Below are positions 16,113-23,206 of a stretch of 64,000 bases of DNA, one piece after another; within the stretch, counting starts at the first letter, position 1; the number at the start of each line of letters is the position of its first letter. Origin of the DNA: Paenibacillaceae bacterium (GTDB taxonomy: Bacteria > Bacillota > Bacilli > Paenibacillales > NBRC-103111); assembly GCA_029256185.1 (NCBI GenBank), contig JAQSYI010000032.1, positions 1 through 64,000 on the forward strand, given 5' to 3'. Both the position numbers and the translations under genes were made by a program. The notes under the pieces are model-generated. The model saw only the letters and a list, made by a program, of their open reading frames with translations, made no database searches and was not told the DNA's origin.

Positions 16113-17648
16113 ATGGAGGAACTGGATCAGCAAATACGTATAGATGCCTTGGTAAAGGCCTTTTTCTGCCGTGATTGTCTGACGGTTGATATTATCAATG
16201 GCAGGGTCGAATGTAGAGAGCCTCATTGTACTTGTTCAGAGGTACTGCCGATGAAGAGGCTTATTGACCTGTATGCAGCTTTGTTTTTTGTACTGGATAG
16301 TGTCAATTATGATGTATATTATTTAGAATCCAAGAAAAAGAGAATTGATGACCTTGCTATTTCCGAGAAATCTCGTATTGCAGGCCTGTGGAATATTCAC
16401 ATTCAGTGCCATCCTTATAGCGGCTTTGGCAGCATTGAACTGGAGCCTGGGACGGTGCAGATGGTGACCGATGACCTGAATGCTTCCCGCGACCCTATGG
16501 TGTTACTCGTTCGAACAGTGGCTTGGTTGAGCACGCTGGATGAGCACTTGGAATTGTTTCACAGGGAATGCCTCGCAGTCAATAAGTATGATTTGGCTTG
16601 CTCCAGAGGGAGGCTTATTGCCGGCACAGGAAGCATACTGAGAGATTGCGTTGCCCTGAAATTAAAGCAGGCAGCGATCCCAAAGCCAGTTGACGCGAAT
16701 TACTCAAGTATGCGATATGCTGTTCGTCACTTCTTTCTGATTCGTCCCAGTACATTTCACCCTGTACAGCTTCGTACCTTGAGAATGGGCGATGGGTGGG
16801 GGGTGGAGGAGGCTGGGGCATTGGCCGTTGGGTTTATCCCCGGCAAGCTAACGGCGGAGGATTATGATTGGAAAGTGGACACTTCCTCTAAGCCTTATAT
16901 GTTTACCTTTGCTGGAATTCGTAAGAAAAGATTCGAAAGGCACACCCTTAGAGCTTTTCGAGCTATTATTCGGCGCAAGCCTCATATTGTCGTACTCCCG
17001 GAGCTCTATACTCCGGTTCCACTGCAGAATGAGTTAATGAGGCAGATGAGGGAGTCTGCCGTTAAAGAGCAGATCGAAGGGAATTCGGTCAGATTCCTGC
17101 TGACAGGAACGTTCCACCAGGAGCGAAGCAACAATGTCTATAACTATGGAAGAGCAGCGCAATGCGGCTTCCCTCTGTATGATATCTACAAGATGAAGCC
17201 GTTCATAATTCCTTCGGCTGGAGCCTGTTATGAAGGGAGTATGAAAATATTTGAGCAGGCAGAGGGTATTGAGGGGAACTCTGTAGACAAGAATATGATA
17301 CATATGCTGAATACCGCAATAGGGAGAATAGCCGTGTTCGTATGCATTGATTTCATAACCGATGCCATTGATAAAATTCTGATTGATTATCAGGTTGATC
17401 TTGTGATCGTGATGGCTTACACGAACAATCCTGCAGGCGGGAAGTTCCAGATGGAGGCCCGCCGTCTTGGTGAACGGGTGCGTGCGACTGTTATGATATG
17501 CAACAACACAGGAAGCCGTGATAAGCATGAGAGGGCAGTCGTGTTCTTCCCGGGAGTGAAGCGGCCTTATATAAGCGATAAATACATGACGGTATCAACA
17601 ATTGCAGAAATGCTGGACCTGGCTATTGTTCATTCCGTGTCAAAGTAA
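16113..17648 (+). CDS. Two-part protein: cysteine-rich N-terminal region plus C-terminal nitrilase-superfamily domain
   Basis: 511 aa from ATG 16113, which is better spaced from GGGTGGGG (16098-16105) than ATG 16107. The C-terminal ~250 residues have a carbon-nitrogen hydrolase pattern with all three catalytic residues: Glu297 in VVLPELYTP, Lys360/362 in YKMKPF and Cys411 in VFVCIDF. The N-terminal 220 residues are not recognised; they carry a Cys cluster (Cys19, 22, 34, 39, 41) that could bind zinc, and a helical middle. No signal peptide. The nitrilase fold hydrolyses amides or nitriles, but the substrate is unknown. Nitrilase domains also occur in bacterial defence and nucleotide-signal proteins, for example fused to reverse transcriptases of DRT type 1. 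It lies in an island next to a winged-helix gene, so a stress or defence role is possible but not shown. Confidence 0.75.
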   Translation: MEELDQQIRIDALVKAFFCRDCLTVDIINGRVECREPHCTCSEVLPMKRLIDLYAALFFVLDSVNYDVYYLESKKKRIDDLAISEKSRIAGLWNIHIQCHPYSGFGSIELEPGTVQMVTDDLNASRDPMVLLVRTVAWLSTLDEHLELFHRECLAVNKYDLACSRGRLIAGTGSILRDCVALKLKQAAIPKPVDANYSSMRYAVRHFFLIRPSTFHPVQLRTLRMGDGWGVEEAGALAVGFIPGKLTAEDYDWKVDTSSKPYMFTFAGIRKKRFERHTLRAFRAIIRRKPHIVVLPELYTPVPLQNELMRQMRESAVKEQIEGNSVRFLLTGTFHQERSNNVYNYGRAAQCGFPLYDIYKMKPFIIPSAGACYEGSMKIFEQAEGIEGNSVDKNMIHMLNTAIGRIAVFVCIDFITDAIDKILIDYQVDLVIVMAYTNNPAGGKFQMEARRLGERVRATVMICNNTGSRDKHERAVVFFPGVKRPYISDKYMTVSTIAEMLDLAIVHSVSK

Positions 17649-17671
17649 ATTTGCATTGCATAGAATATTAT

Positions 17672-17713
17672 TGTACTATTAGTGTACTATGTGAGGCGGG
17701 TTATCTCTATAAT
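17672..17713 (+). promoter_or_regulatory. Promoter with tandem TGTACTAT repeats before the winged-helix gene
   Basis: TGTACTAT occurs at 17672-17679 and again at 17683-17690, 11 nt apart (one helical turn). A perfect -10 TATAAT follows at 17708-17713, and the second repeat lies where the -35 should be. This looks like an operator for a regulator, possibly the adjacent winged-helix protein itself. Confidence 0.5.
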
Positions 17714-17732
17714 ATTGTAAGGGGGGGTACGT

Positions 17733-18485
17733 GTGGATGCAAAGTTGAAGGAAACGCTGGAATCTGTCGTCAGCAGGCTCATGTCCGGAGAGTACGAGGA
17801 GCTTGAATATGATGTGTTCGCCTTGAATGGGTTTTACGGCAAGCTTGTGGAAGGGCAGGATTACCGAACGTTGGCGCGAATAAAAGAAGTGCTCAGTCTG
17901 GTTGCCAATCATCAGGAGGATGTTGATCCGCGCAGCTATTACATGGGCAAGTTAAAATCCTACATTGACTTAACCGGAGCTCTTAATAAAAATTACGAAA
18001 TGCGCATCGCGCATGAAAAGCTGACCGAAACTGAGAAAAAGATTCTCCTGTATGTTGCCTCCCATAAGGATACCACCAATACGGATATTACAGAGAGTTT
18101 TCAATACAACAAGAATAATACCAGCAATCACTTAACCAAGCTATTGCATAAAAACATGGTGCGTGTATTCCAGACGGGTCGGAATCGGTATTATTCCCTT
18201 ACCGCATCGGGTAGAGAATGGGTTATCAAGGAACGCAGGAAGCGTCAGGAGAAGTCTGCTGAAGGACAATCCAGGGCAAGTATGTATTCCTCCTTAATAA
18301 GGAAATCTGTAGAGCTGGTCCCTAAATATGAGGAAAATGAATTCTTATCTGACGTGCTCCAAAATTTAGCTAATAACCGCAGTAAGGCTGACTTATTATC
18401 GATCACCCAAGCGCCGCACATTGCCAAGGGAGAGGATAGCAGTGGAACATCAGCAAGAGCACTCGCTGATAAATCGATGGTTTAG
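17733..18485 (+). CDS. Winged-helix DNA-binding protein of unknown family
   Basis: 250 aa, GTG start after AAGGGGGGG. Residues 1-90 are acidic and helical. A MarR/ArsR-like winged helix spans about 97-165: LTETEKKILLYVASHKDTTN, a recognition helix around YNKNNTSNHLTKLLHKNMV, and a wing GRNRYYSLTASG. A basic linker (KERRKRQEK) and a ~70-residue tail follow. It probably senses something with the N-terminal part and regulates transcription. Tandem repeats overlap its own promoter, suggesting autoregulation. Its end overlaps the next gene by 44 nt, so the two are translationally coupled. Confidence 0.72.
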   Translation: MDAKLKETLESVVSRLMSGEYEELEYDVFALNGFYGKLVEGQDYRTLARIKEVLSLVANHQEDVDPRSYYMGKLKSYIDLTGALNKNYEMRIAHEKLTETEKKILLYVASHKDTTNTDITESFQYNKNNTSNHLTKLLHKNMVRVFQTGRNRYYSLTASGREWVIKERRKRQEKSAEGQSRASMYSSLIRKSVELVPKYEENEFLSDVLQNLANNRSKADLLSITQAPHIAKGEDSSGTSARALADKSMV

Positions 18486-19125
18486 AGATCTGGCACATGG
18501 GGAAAAGCAAAGAGTGCTTCAAGCCATAGGTGGGGGACCTGAAGAGCTCGGTGAATATGTTGAGCTTGTAAGAGTGGATGGGTTAATTGAACAGGTGCAG
18601 AGTCTATTCGAGCTTATGGAATTGGCTATCAGAGACGGAAGAAGCATATCGGAAATATCAGAGCAATTGAAACAGACGGGAATCGGGGATGCGGACCTAA
18701 GAGAAGCTTTGCTGGACACGATGGCGCCGTTTGCTGAGCTTTATATCAGTGCCGCATGTCTCCGTGATTGTGATGACATGCGCTTCCAGCATATCATCCG
18801 AACGATGGTCCATGAGGTATATGTGACTCGCAAGCACCGTCAGCCAGCCTCTCTGCAGGCCTCTCTGCAGCTTGAGGATATCGATGAAGCGGTTAATCTG
18901 CTATGGATCATCAAGATCCTGCTGGGCACTCTTTTCGAGCAAAATGCTTCTTATGAGGATGTTAGCTCCTTTATGGTCAATGAACTGAATCTTTCGGAGC
19001 GAAAGGCGGCCTTGTTGCTGGAGATTGTTCACGATAACCGGGATAGACTGGAGATGTATTTTCTCTTTGAGCAGCTGCGCACACTAAGATTGGCGCTAGA
19101 GGAACGGGATGCTGTGAGGGATTAG
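18442..19125 (+). CDS. Unknown all-helical protein coupled to the winged-helix gene
   Basis: 227 aa from GTG 18442; AAGGGAGAGG (18426-18435) is the ribosome binding site, inside the 3' end of the upstream gene. No known domain is recognised. The sequence is acidic and predicted almost fully helical, with hydrophobic heptads around YVELVRVDGLIEQVQSLFEL and NLLWIIKILLGTLFE. It has no signal peptide or clear membrane segment. The tight coupling with the winged-helix gene suggests that the products interact or act in one pathway, perhaps as sensor/antagonist and regulator. That is inference from arrangement only. Confidence 0.65.
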   Translation: MEHQQEHSLINRWFRDLAHGEKQRVLQAIGGGPEELGEYVELVRVDGLIEQVQSLFELMELAIRDGRSISEISEQLKQTGIGDADLREALLDTMAPFAELYISAACLRDCDDMRFQHIIRTMVHEVYVTRKHRQPASLQASLQLEDIDEAVNLLWIIKILLGTLFEQNASYEDVSSFMVNELNLSERKAALLLEIVHDNRDRLEMYFLFEQLRTLRLALEERDAVRD

Positions 19126-19171
19126 CAGCATATATACCGATAATATGGAGATATTCAAGTATTGCCAGAAG

Positions 19172-19218
19172 CACGCTGACTTTTCCTGATTCCAGGGAGG
19201 TCGCGTGTTTTTATTTTT
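19172..19218 (+). terminator. Terminator of the winged-helix/helical gene pair
   Basis: Imperfect hairpin with outer stem CACGC/GCGTG and inner stem CCTG/CAGG (19172-19207), followed by TTTTTATTTTT. Confidence 0.65.
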
Positions 19219-19259
19219 AGCAGCAGACAGCCCGTTTGCTTCCATATGAGATTAAAAAG

Positions 19260-19289
19260 TTGAAAAATACTCACAAAAGGGGTTATAAT
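19260..19289 (+). promoter_or_regulatory. Sigma-A promoter of the 540-aa orphan gene
   Basis: TTGAAA (19260-19265), 18-nt spacer, TATAAT (19284-19289). A transcript starting near 19296 excludes an ATG at 19297 as start and supports ATG 19366. Confidence 0.7.
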
Positions 19290-19365
19290 AGACAAAATGG
19301 CACATCGTTTGATCCTATTTGGGAGCAACGGTCGAGCCGGAAGAAGGGAAGGAGTGAAGTGGCGA

Positions 19366-20988
19366 ATGGGCGTGTATATCCGGTTGGAGATATTGCCTTA
19401 TGAGATTGACCCGTGGGAATGGGAGCAGGTGTATGAGGAGTCTTTGCTGCTGCTGGAGGCGTATCCCTTTTTGGATCTTCTCATTGATGAAAAAACCTAT
19501 AAGGTAATCTGGACTTATGTGGACCGGGCGAAGGAAAGGGTGTTGAAGCAGGCGGGAGGGGAGAGAGGCTGGCAGGTGTTTGGGGATGAGGTTACTTTGC
19601 AGACGGCGGAGTCCTTCCAGCTGATCCGGAATCTGGAGCATTACCGGGAGCGGCTGGCAGACTGGGAAGGAGAAGGGGAACAGGATGTTCTGGCTTCTTT
19701 GCTGGAGGAACATCTGCCTGGCAGGCATGAAAATCTCTTGAAAAGCAGAGTGATGGTGTTCGATGCCAAGACACAGGGACATCCTTATCATCTGTATCTG
19801 TTGGCGGTTGCGGGCCTGATTGAAAGCCGGTTTCCGCGGCAGGCGGTGGTGAGCGGTGATATCACGAAGGAACAGATGGAATGGGCGGCGACGTGGGCCA
19901 ATTCCATTCTGCCTCGTCCAGTTGATCTGTCGGACCGGACGAAGAATGCGCGGCTGCTGGAGCGGGTCCGTGCGCTTGTGCGGGATGAAGAATACGCATT
20001 GGAAGCCTGGATGAGGCTGTCCTTGCAAGAACGGGATGATGCTTGCGGAGAATTTGTGAGGAGGAATTTCGGTGCTGGTGCCGTATCTGCTTATTATGTC
20101 CGTAAATTCAGGCAACACAAAGTGAGCACACGGGGGTTCAGCTCTGTGCTGAGAGAATGGCTGATCCTGGGATTTTCGCTGGAGGAGGCTTGCCGGATTT
20201 GTGTGCTGGATCCGGGTGGATGTAGGTATGATGCTGCGAAATTTGCAGAGTGTGTCCTCTGTCTCAACTGGCATGACGGACCGGAGCATGGGGACGTTAC
20301 TCGATTGTCCACACTGCTGGAGCCTCGGCGTGAAGTGCCGGAGACGGTCTATTCCCTGCTGGGACGGATCATTCTGACTATGGCTGGGGTCCAGGAGCCT
20401 TTGCACTGCAGGCTGTCCTATCAGGAGGCTCTGGCAATTCTGCGGAAGGAGTTGGACGGCCTGTGTGATGTAGAGATATTGGCAGCAGAACGCACAGGAG
20501 CGGATAATCAGGAGAACTTGCAGAAGAACCGGCAAAGAGACACCCTCCTGCAGAAAATGCACTCCTTGCTGGACGAATTGGCACAGGAAGAGGCTTCTTC
20601 CTATGACATAGACAGTGTGGAGAGGCTCATTGGCTGGGGATGGGAAGACCGCATCCATCCGCTTGTACTGGATAAGTTGGAGCGGATTAGCGCCTATGTC
20701 GACGAAGCGAGACGAGAGGAATGCCGCGACGATTTAGAGCGTTTCCGCGCAGCTGACCGGAAGAAAAGAGTGCGGATGCTTATCGCCCGGCAACGCTTCT
20801 ATTATATTCACAAGAAGGCCTGGGACTACTTGCTGGGCTTAAAGGACCGTCCTGAGCACATGGAGAAGGTGTACCTCCTGCTGTCCGTTAAAGCTGAGGA
20901 CGCTACCCTGCACCACCTGTGCAAGGCACTGGCCAATAATATCCCGCTGCTGCGGACCTTCATTCTGAAGGAAGAGCTGCTTCATTAA
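19366..20988 (+). CDS. Large orphan protein of unknown function
   Basis: 540 aa from ATG 19366, with GAAGGGAAGGAG upstream. It begins MGVYIRLEILPYEIDPWEWE. The protein is soluble, acidic and mostly helical; no signal peptide, transmembrane helix, P-loop or recognised catalytic motif is visible. Aromatic-rich segments near the N-terminus (YEESLLLLEAYPFLDLLIDE) and DAKTQGHPYHLYLLAVAGLI stand out. From memory, similar long proteins of unknown role are found in Paenibacillus genomes, so it may be a lineage-specific family. It is monocistronic with its own promoter, and its 3' end overlaps the convergent Xre gene by 29 nt. Confidence 0.7.
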   Translation: MGVYIRLEILPYEIDPWEWEQVYEESLLLLEAYPFLDLLIDEKTYKVIWTYVDRAKERVLKQAGGERGWQVFGDEVTLQTAESFQLIRNLEHYRERLADWEGEGEQDVLASLLEEHLPGRHENLLKSRVMVFDAKTQGHPYHLYLLAVAGLIESRFPRQAVVSGDITKEQMEWAATWANSILPRPVDLSDRTKNARLLERVRALVRDEEYALEAWMRLSLQERDDACGEFVRRNFGAGAVSAYYVRKFRQHKVSTRGFSSVLREWLILGFSLEEACRICVLDPGGCRYDAAKFAECVLCLNWHDGPEHGDVTRLSTLLEPRREVPETVYSLLGRIILTMAGVQEPLHCRLSYQEALAILRKELDGLCDVEILAAERTGADNQENLQKNRQRDTLLQKMHSLLDELAQEEASSYDIDSVERLIGWGWEDRIHPLVLDKLERISAYVDEARREECRDDLERFRAADRKKRVRMLIARQRFYYIHKKAWDYLLGLKDRPEHMEKVYLLLSVKAEDATLHHLCKALANNIPLLRTFILKEELLH

Positions 20989-21559
20989 TCACCTTGCCCA
21001 AGATCCGAGCATCATGTCCGTTCTTGAACAACTCAATGGTGAATCCGTCCGATGTCTGGAGCGCCACCAGGTCCTCAGGCTCATAGCTGTCTTGAGGCAG
21101 AACAAAGGCGTAACGGGTTTCCACCGCATAATCCTGAGATTGCTCCATGACCACGGGCATTGCTTTTGCAGAAAGCCTTTTGGTGCGCCGCGGGAACTTT
21201 CTGGAGGAGATTTGGGAGGATATGGTAATATCCTTATGGAGCAAGGCCAGTTCAAGGTACCGCTTAACGAATGCCTTGTCCTGCTCCGTCAATTCCCTGA
21301 ACTGCCGGTCTAATTCCATCTCTTCGTTAGGCGTATCGCTACCCTTGAGAATCCAGTCTGTAGAAACCTGGAAGTAGAGGGATAGGGCAATCAATCCCGG
21401 GGCGGAGGGGTTCTTGTATCCATTTTCCCAATCGCTGATTTGCCCGGAAGAGATGGTGACACTGGTATGCTCCGTAATTTGCTCCGCCAGCGCCTTCATG
21501 GAAAGGCCGCTGCCCAGGCGAAGGGATCTGATTCTGGTCCCGATTGACTTCAAGTCCAT
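20960..21559 (-). CDS. Xre-family helix-turn-helix regulator
   Basis: 199 aa, ATG at 21559 with GGGAG upstream. The N-terminal Cro/CI-type HTH (residues ~7-70) includes IRSLRLGSGLSMKALAEQIT, ISSGQISDWENGYKNPSA and ALSLYFQVSTDWILKG. The C-terminal ~70 residues (ending AVETRYAFVLPQDSYEP, DGFTIELFKNGHDARILGKVI) resemble the tail of LexA/CI-like S24 domains, but no Ser/Lys self-cleavage pair is obvious. It may be a truncated or repurposed phage-type repressor. It is divergent from csp; the DnaA-box cluster at 21651-21744 lies directly upstream. Confidence 0.82.
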   Translation of the reverse strand: MDLKSIGTRIRSLRLGSGLSMKALAEQITEHTSVTISSGQISDWENGYKNPSAPGLIALSLYFQVSTDWILKGSDTPNEEMELDRQFRELTEQDKAFVKRYLELALLHKDITISSQISSRKFPRRTKRLSAKAMPVVMEQSQDYAVETRYAFVLPQDSYEPEDLVALQTSDGFTIELFKNGHDARILGKVINEAALPSE

Positions 21560-21650
21560 GCTTATTGTCTCCCGTCTTCATATTCTGATCCTATCATAGC
21601 ATATTCGTAGCTAAGTTCGTGGTAGATTTGAGTGTAAGCAGAATAAGCCC

Positions 21651-21744
21651 TGTGGATTTCTCCAAATAGACACCGGTTTTTCCCACAATTCTGTGTATAA
21701 CCCTATCCCCAACCTGTGGATAATGTGCATAACTTTGTGGATAT
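21651..21744 (+). promoter_or_regulatory. Cluster of five DnaA-box-like 9-mers
   Basis: All five are in the same orientation (shown as the complement of TTATCCACA): TGTGGATTT (21651-21659), TGTGTATAA (21692-21700), TGTGGATAA (21715-21723, perfect consensus), TGTGCATAA (21724-21732) and TGTGGATAT (21736-21744). The last three are packed at 9- and 12-nt intervals. An AT-rich stretch follows (21760-21800). This is not oriC, since no dnaA/dnaN is nearby. It may titrate DnaA, regulate the flanking xre/csp genes, or be the relic of a replicon origin in the island. Confidence 0.7.
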
Positions 21745-21869
21745 CCAATGAAAACAAGGTTTCACATTGTTAATAATTTGTGTAGATGATGTTTATACCG
21801 GAATTTTTAGAATATTTGGCCGAAATTACTCTAGTTTTGTCGAATTGGCTAAGGAACTGCTTAACTCAA

Positions 21870-21898
21870 TTGACATCGTTTACATGCGGTGTTATAGT
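21870..21898 (+). promoter_or_regulatory. Sigma-A promoter of the cold shock gene
   Basis: TTGACA (21870-21875), 17-nt spacer, TATAGT (21893-21898): a near-perfect housekeeping promoter. It gives a short leader of about 45 nt, so this csp lacks the long cold-shock 5' leader. Confidence 0.85.
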
Positions 21899-21949
21899 CA
21901 AATTGTGAGATAGACTCACATTCATTTGAACACGAAGGGAATGTTCCGC

Positions 21950-22147
21950 ATGCAAGGTAAAGTGAAATGGTTTAACGCAGAAAAGGGTTATGGCTTCATC
22001 GAGCGTGGCGACGGTGGCGACGTATTCGTACACTTCTCCGCTATCCAAACCGATGGTTTTAAGACTCTGGATGAAGGTCAAGAAGTTGAGTTTGATATCG
22101 TTGAAGGCGCACGTGGTCCGCAAGCAGCTAACGTGGTGAAGCTGTAA
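21950..22147 (+). CDS. Cold shock protein (CspA/B family)
   Basis: 65 aa from ATG 21950 ([20 protein letters not shown]), with AAGGGA at 21935-21940. RNP1 (KGYGFIE) and RNP2 (VFVHFSAI) RNA-binding motifs are intact. It is a single-stranded nucleic-acid chaperone of five-stranded OB fold. In-frame ATGs upstream (21926, 21941) would add non-family residues and are rejected. Bacillus has several csp paralogues; which one this corresponds to cannot be told. It ends at a strong hairpin. Confidence 0.93.
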   Translation: MQGKVKWFNAEKGYGFIERGDGGDVFVHFSAIQTDGFKTLDEGQEVEFDIVEGARGPQAANVVKL

Positions 22148-22190
22148 TCAACCGATCCCGCGGATCGCTTGAATAAATGGTACCATATAG

Positions 22191-22229
22191 CAGAGACACA
22201 CCCCGACTTAAGATCGGGGTGTGTCTCTG
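22191..22229 (+). terminator. Hairpin terminator after csp
   Basis: Perfect 16-bp stem (22191-22206 with 22214-22229) and 7-nt loop. Only a weak T tract follows (TATTGTG). Confidence 0.75.
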
Positions 22230-22289
22230 TATTGTGCTTACACCATTTCCTTGCTCTCCTCAAAATTTATTGGGCTTTGTAAAGGGATT

Positions 22290-22318
22290 TTGAAGATGCG
22301 CGGCGAATAGGGTATACT
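22290..22318 (+). promoter_or_regulatory. Sigma-A promoter of hpf
   Basis: TTGAAG (22290-22295), 17-nt spacer, TATACT (22313-22318), 26 nt before the hpf start. Confidence 0.65.
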
Positions 22319-22343
22319 AGGGAAGAGAAAGGAGGAGTTATCC

Positions 22344-22895
22344 ATGAAGTTCAGCATCAGAGGCGAACGCATTGAGGTAACGGAAGCTCTGCGTGAATAT
22401 GTGGAGAAAAAGATCGGCCGGCTCGAGAGGTATTTCGAAGCTCCCCCTACTTCTGAAGTGAATGTGACGTTAAGCGTCATCCGTGAAAAGCAAAGTGTTG
22501 AGGTGACCATTCCCTTGCAGGGCGTATTGCTCCGCGCAGAGGAAAAGGGCGAGGATATGTACGCTTCCATCGATTTGGTAGTGGACAAGCTGGAACGGCA
22601 GATCCGCAAGCACAAGACCAAGGCGAACCGGAAGGTCCGGCAGGAAGCGGGCTATAAGAATTTGTTCAAGGACGATGTGGTGACACCCGTACACCTTCTG
22701 GATGAAGAAGAAGATTACGAAGTGGTGCGGACCAAGCGGTTTACCCTGAAGCCAATGGATGTGGAAGAAGCCATTCTCCAGATGAACATGGTAGGCCACA
22801 GCTTCTTCGTATTCGCCAACTCGGATTCTTCTCAGGTCAATGTGGTGTATAAACGGGCCGACGGGAAATACGGGTTGATTGAACCGGCCAAATAA
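22344..22895 (+). CDS. hpf: Long-form ribosome hibernation promoting factor
   Basis: 183 aa. The N-terminal HPF/RaiA domain (1 to ~100; MKFSIRGERIEVTEALREYV, YASIDLVVDKLERQIRKHK) is joined by a charged linker to the C-terminal dimerisation domain (about 128-183; TKRFTLKPMDVEEAILQMNM, VGHSFFVFANSDSSQVNVVY). Long HPF silences ribosomes as 100S dimers in stationary phase. The position before secA is the same as B. subtilis yvyD/hpf. Preceded by AAAGGAGGAG. A clear terminator follows. Confidence 0.95.
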   Translation: MKFSIRGERIEVTEALREYVEKKIGRLERYFEAPPTSEVNVTLSVIREKQSVEVTIPLQGVLLRAEEKGEDMYASIDLVVDKLERQIRKHKTKANRKVRQEAGYKNLFKDDVVTPVHLLDEEEDYEVVRTKRFTLKPMDVEEAILQMNMVGHSFFVFANSDSSQVNVVYKRADGKYGLIEPAK

Positions 22896-22909
22896 ACGAA
22901 ATTGTCAAG

Positions 22910-22938
22910 AAAGCCTGATCAAGGAGATCAGGCTTTTT
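22910..22938 (+). terminator. Terminator of hpf
   Basis: Perfect 11-bp stem AAAGCCTGATC/GATCAGGCTTT with loop AAGGA, followed by TT and an AT-rich run. Confidence 0.85.
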
Positions 22939-23206
22939 ATATTATTTTCTGTGAAACTTTCTCTGCGGTGAAACGCAAGAGGGGGCTTTAACGTATATAA
23001 ATAGTTAGCGGTCAACTCACTGCCCTAACCGGGTACAACAATTGGCCCACACTTAGAAATGCAAGCGAATACTATCCCTTAACCAGGTTAAAAAGACACC
23101 AATTACCATAGCAAGACAATAAGAACCGCTGTTGCTACCAGCGGTTGAAACTGTTACAATTTCTGTATGTGTGTCCATCGATAATGGATTTGAAAGGGGT
23201 TAGCCC
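22939..23206 (+). other. Non-coding gap before secA
   Basis: No coding frame is visible. One 8-bp perfect hairpin AACCGCTG/CAGCGGTT (23124-23131, 23139-23146, loop TTGCTAC) lies 60 nt before secA without a T tract. It could be a leader structure. B. subtilis secA is translationally modulated, but no specific site is recognised here. No convincing promoter pair found. Confidence 0.4.

Noticed and set aside
19315-20658. 447-codon minus-strand frame opposite the 540-aa orphan gene
   Set aside because: No ribosome binding site or domain; rich in His/Pro/Gln as antisense shadows are. The plus strand has a consensus promoter and good start.
21651-21744. DnaA boxes as the chromosomal origin oriC
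   Set aside because: dnaA, dnaN, recF or gyrase genes are not nearby and the boxes are fewer than in known Bacillus origins, so only a secondary cluster is claimed.
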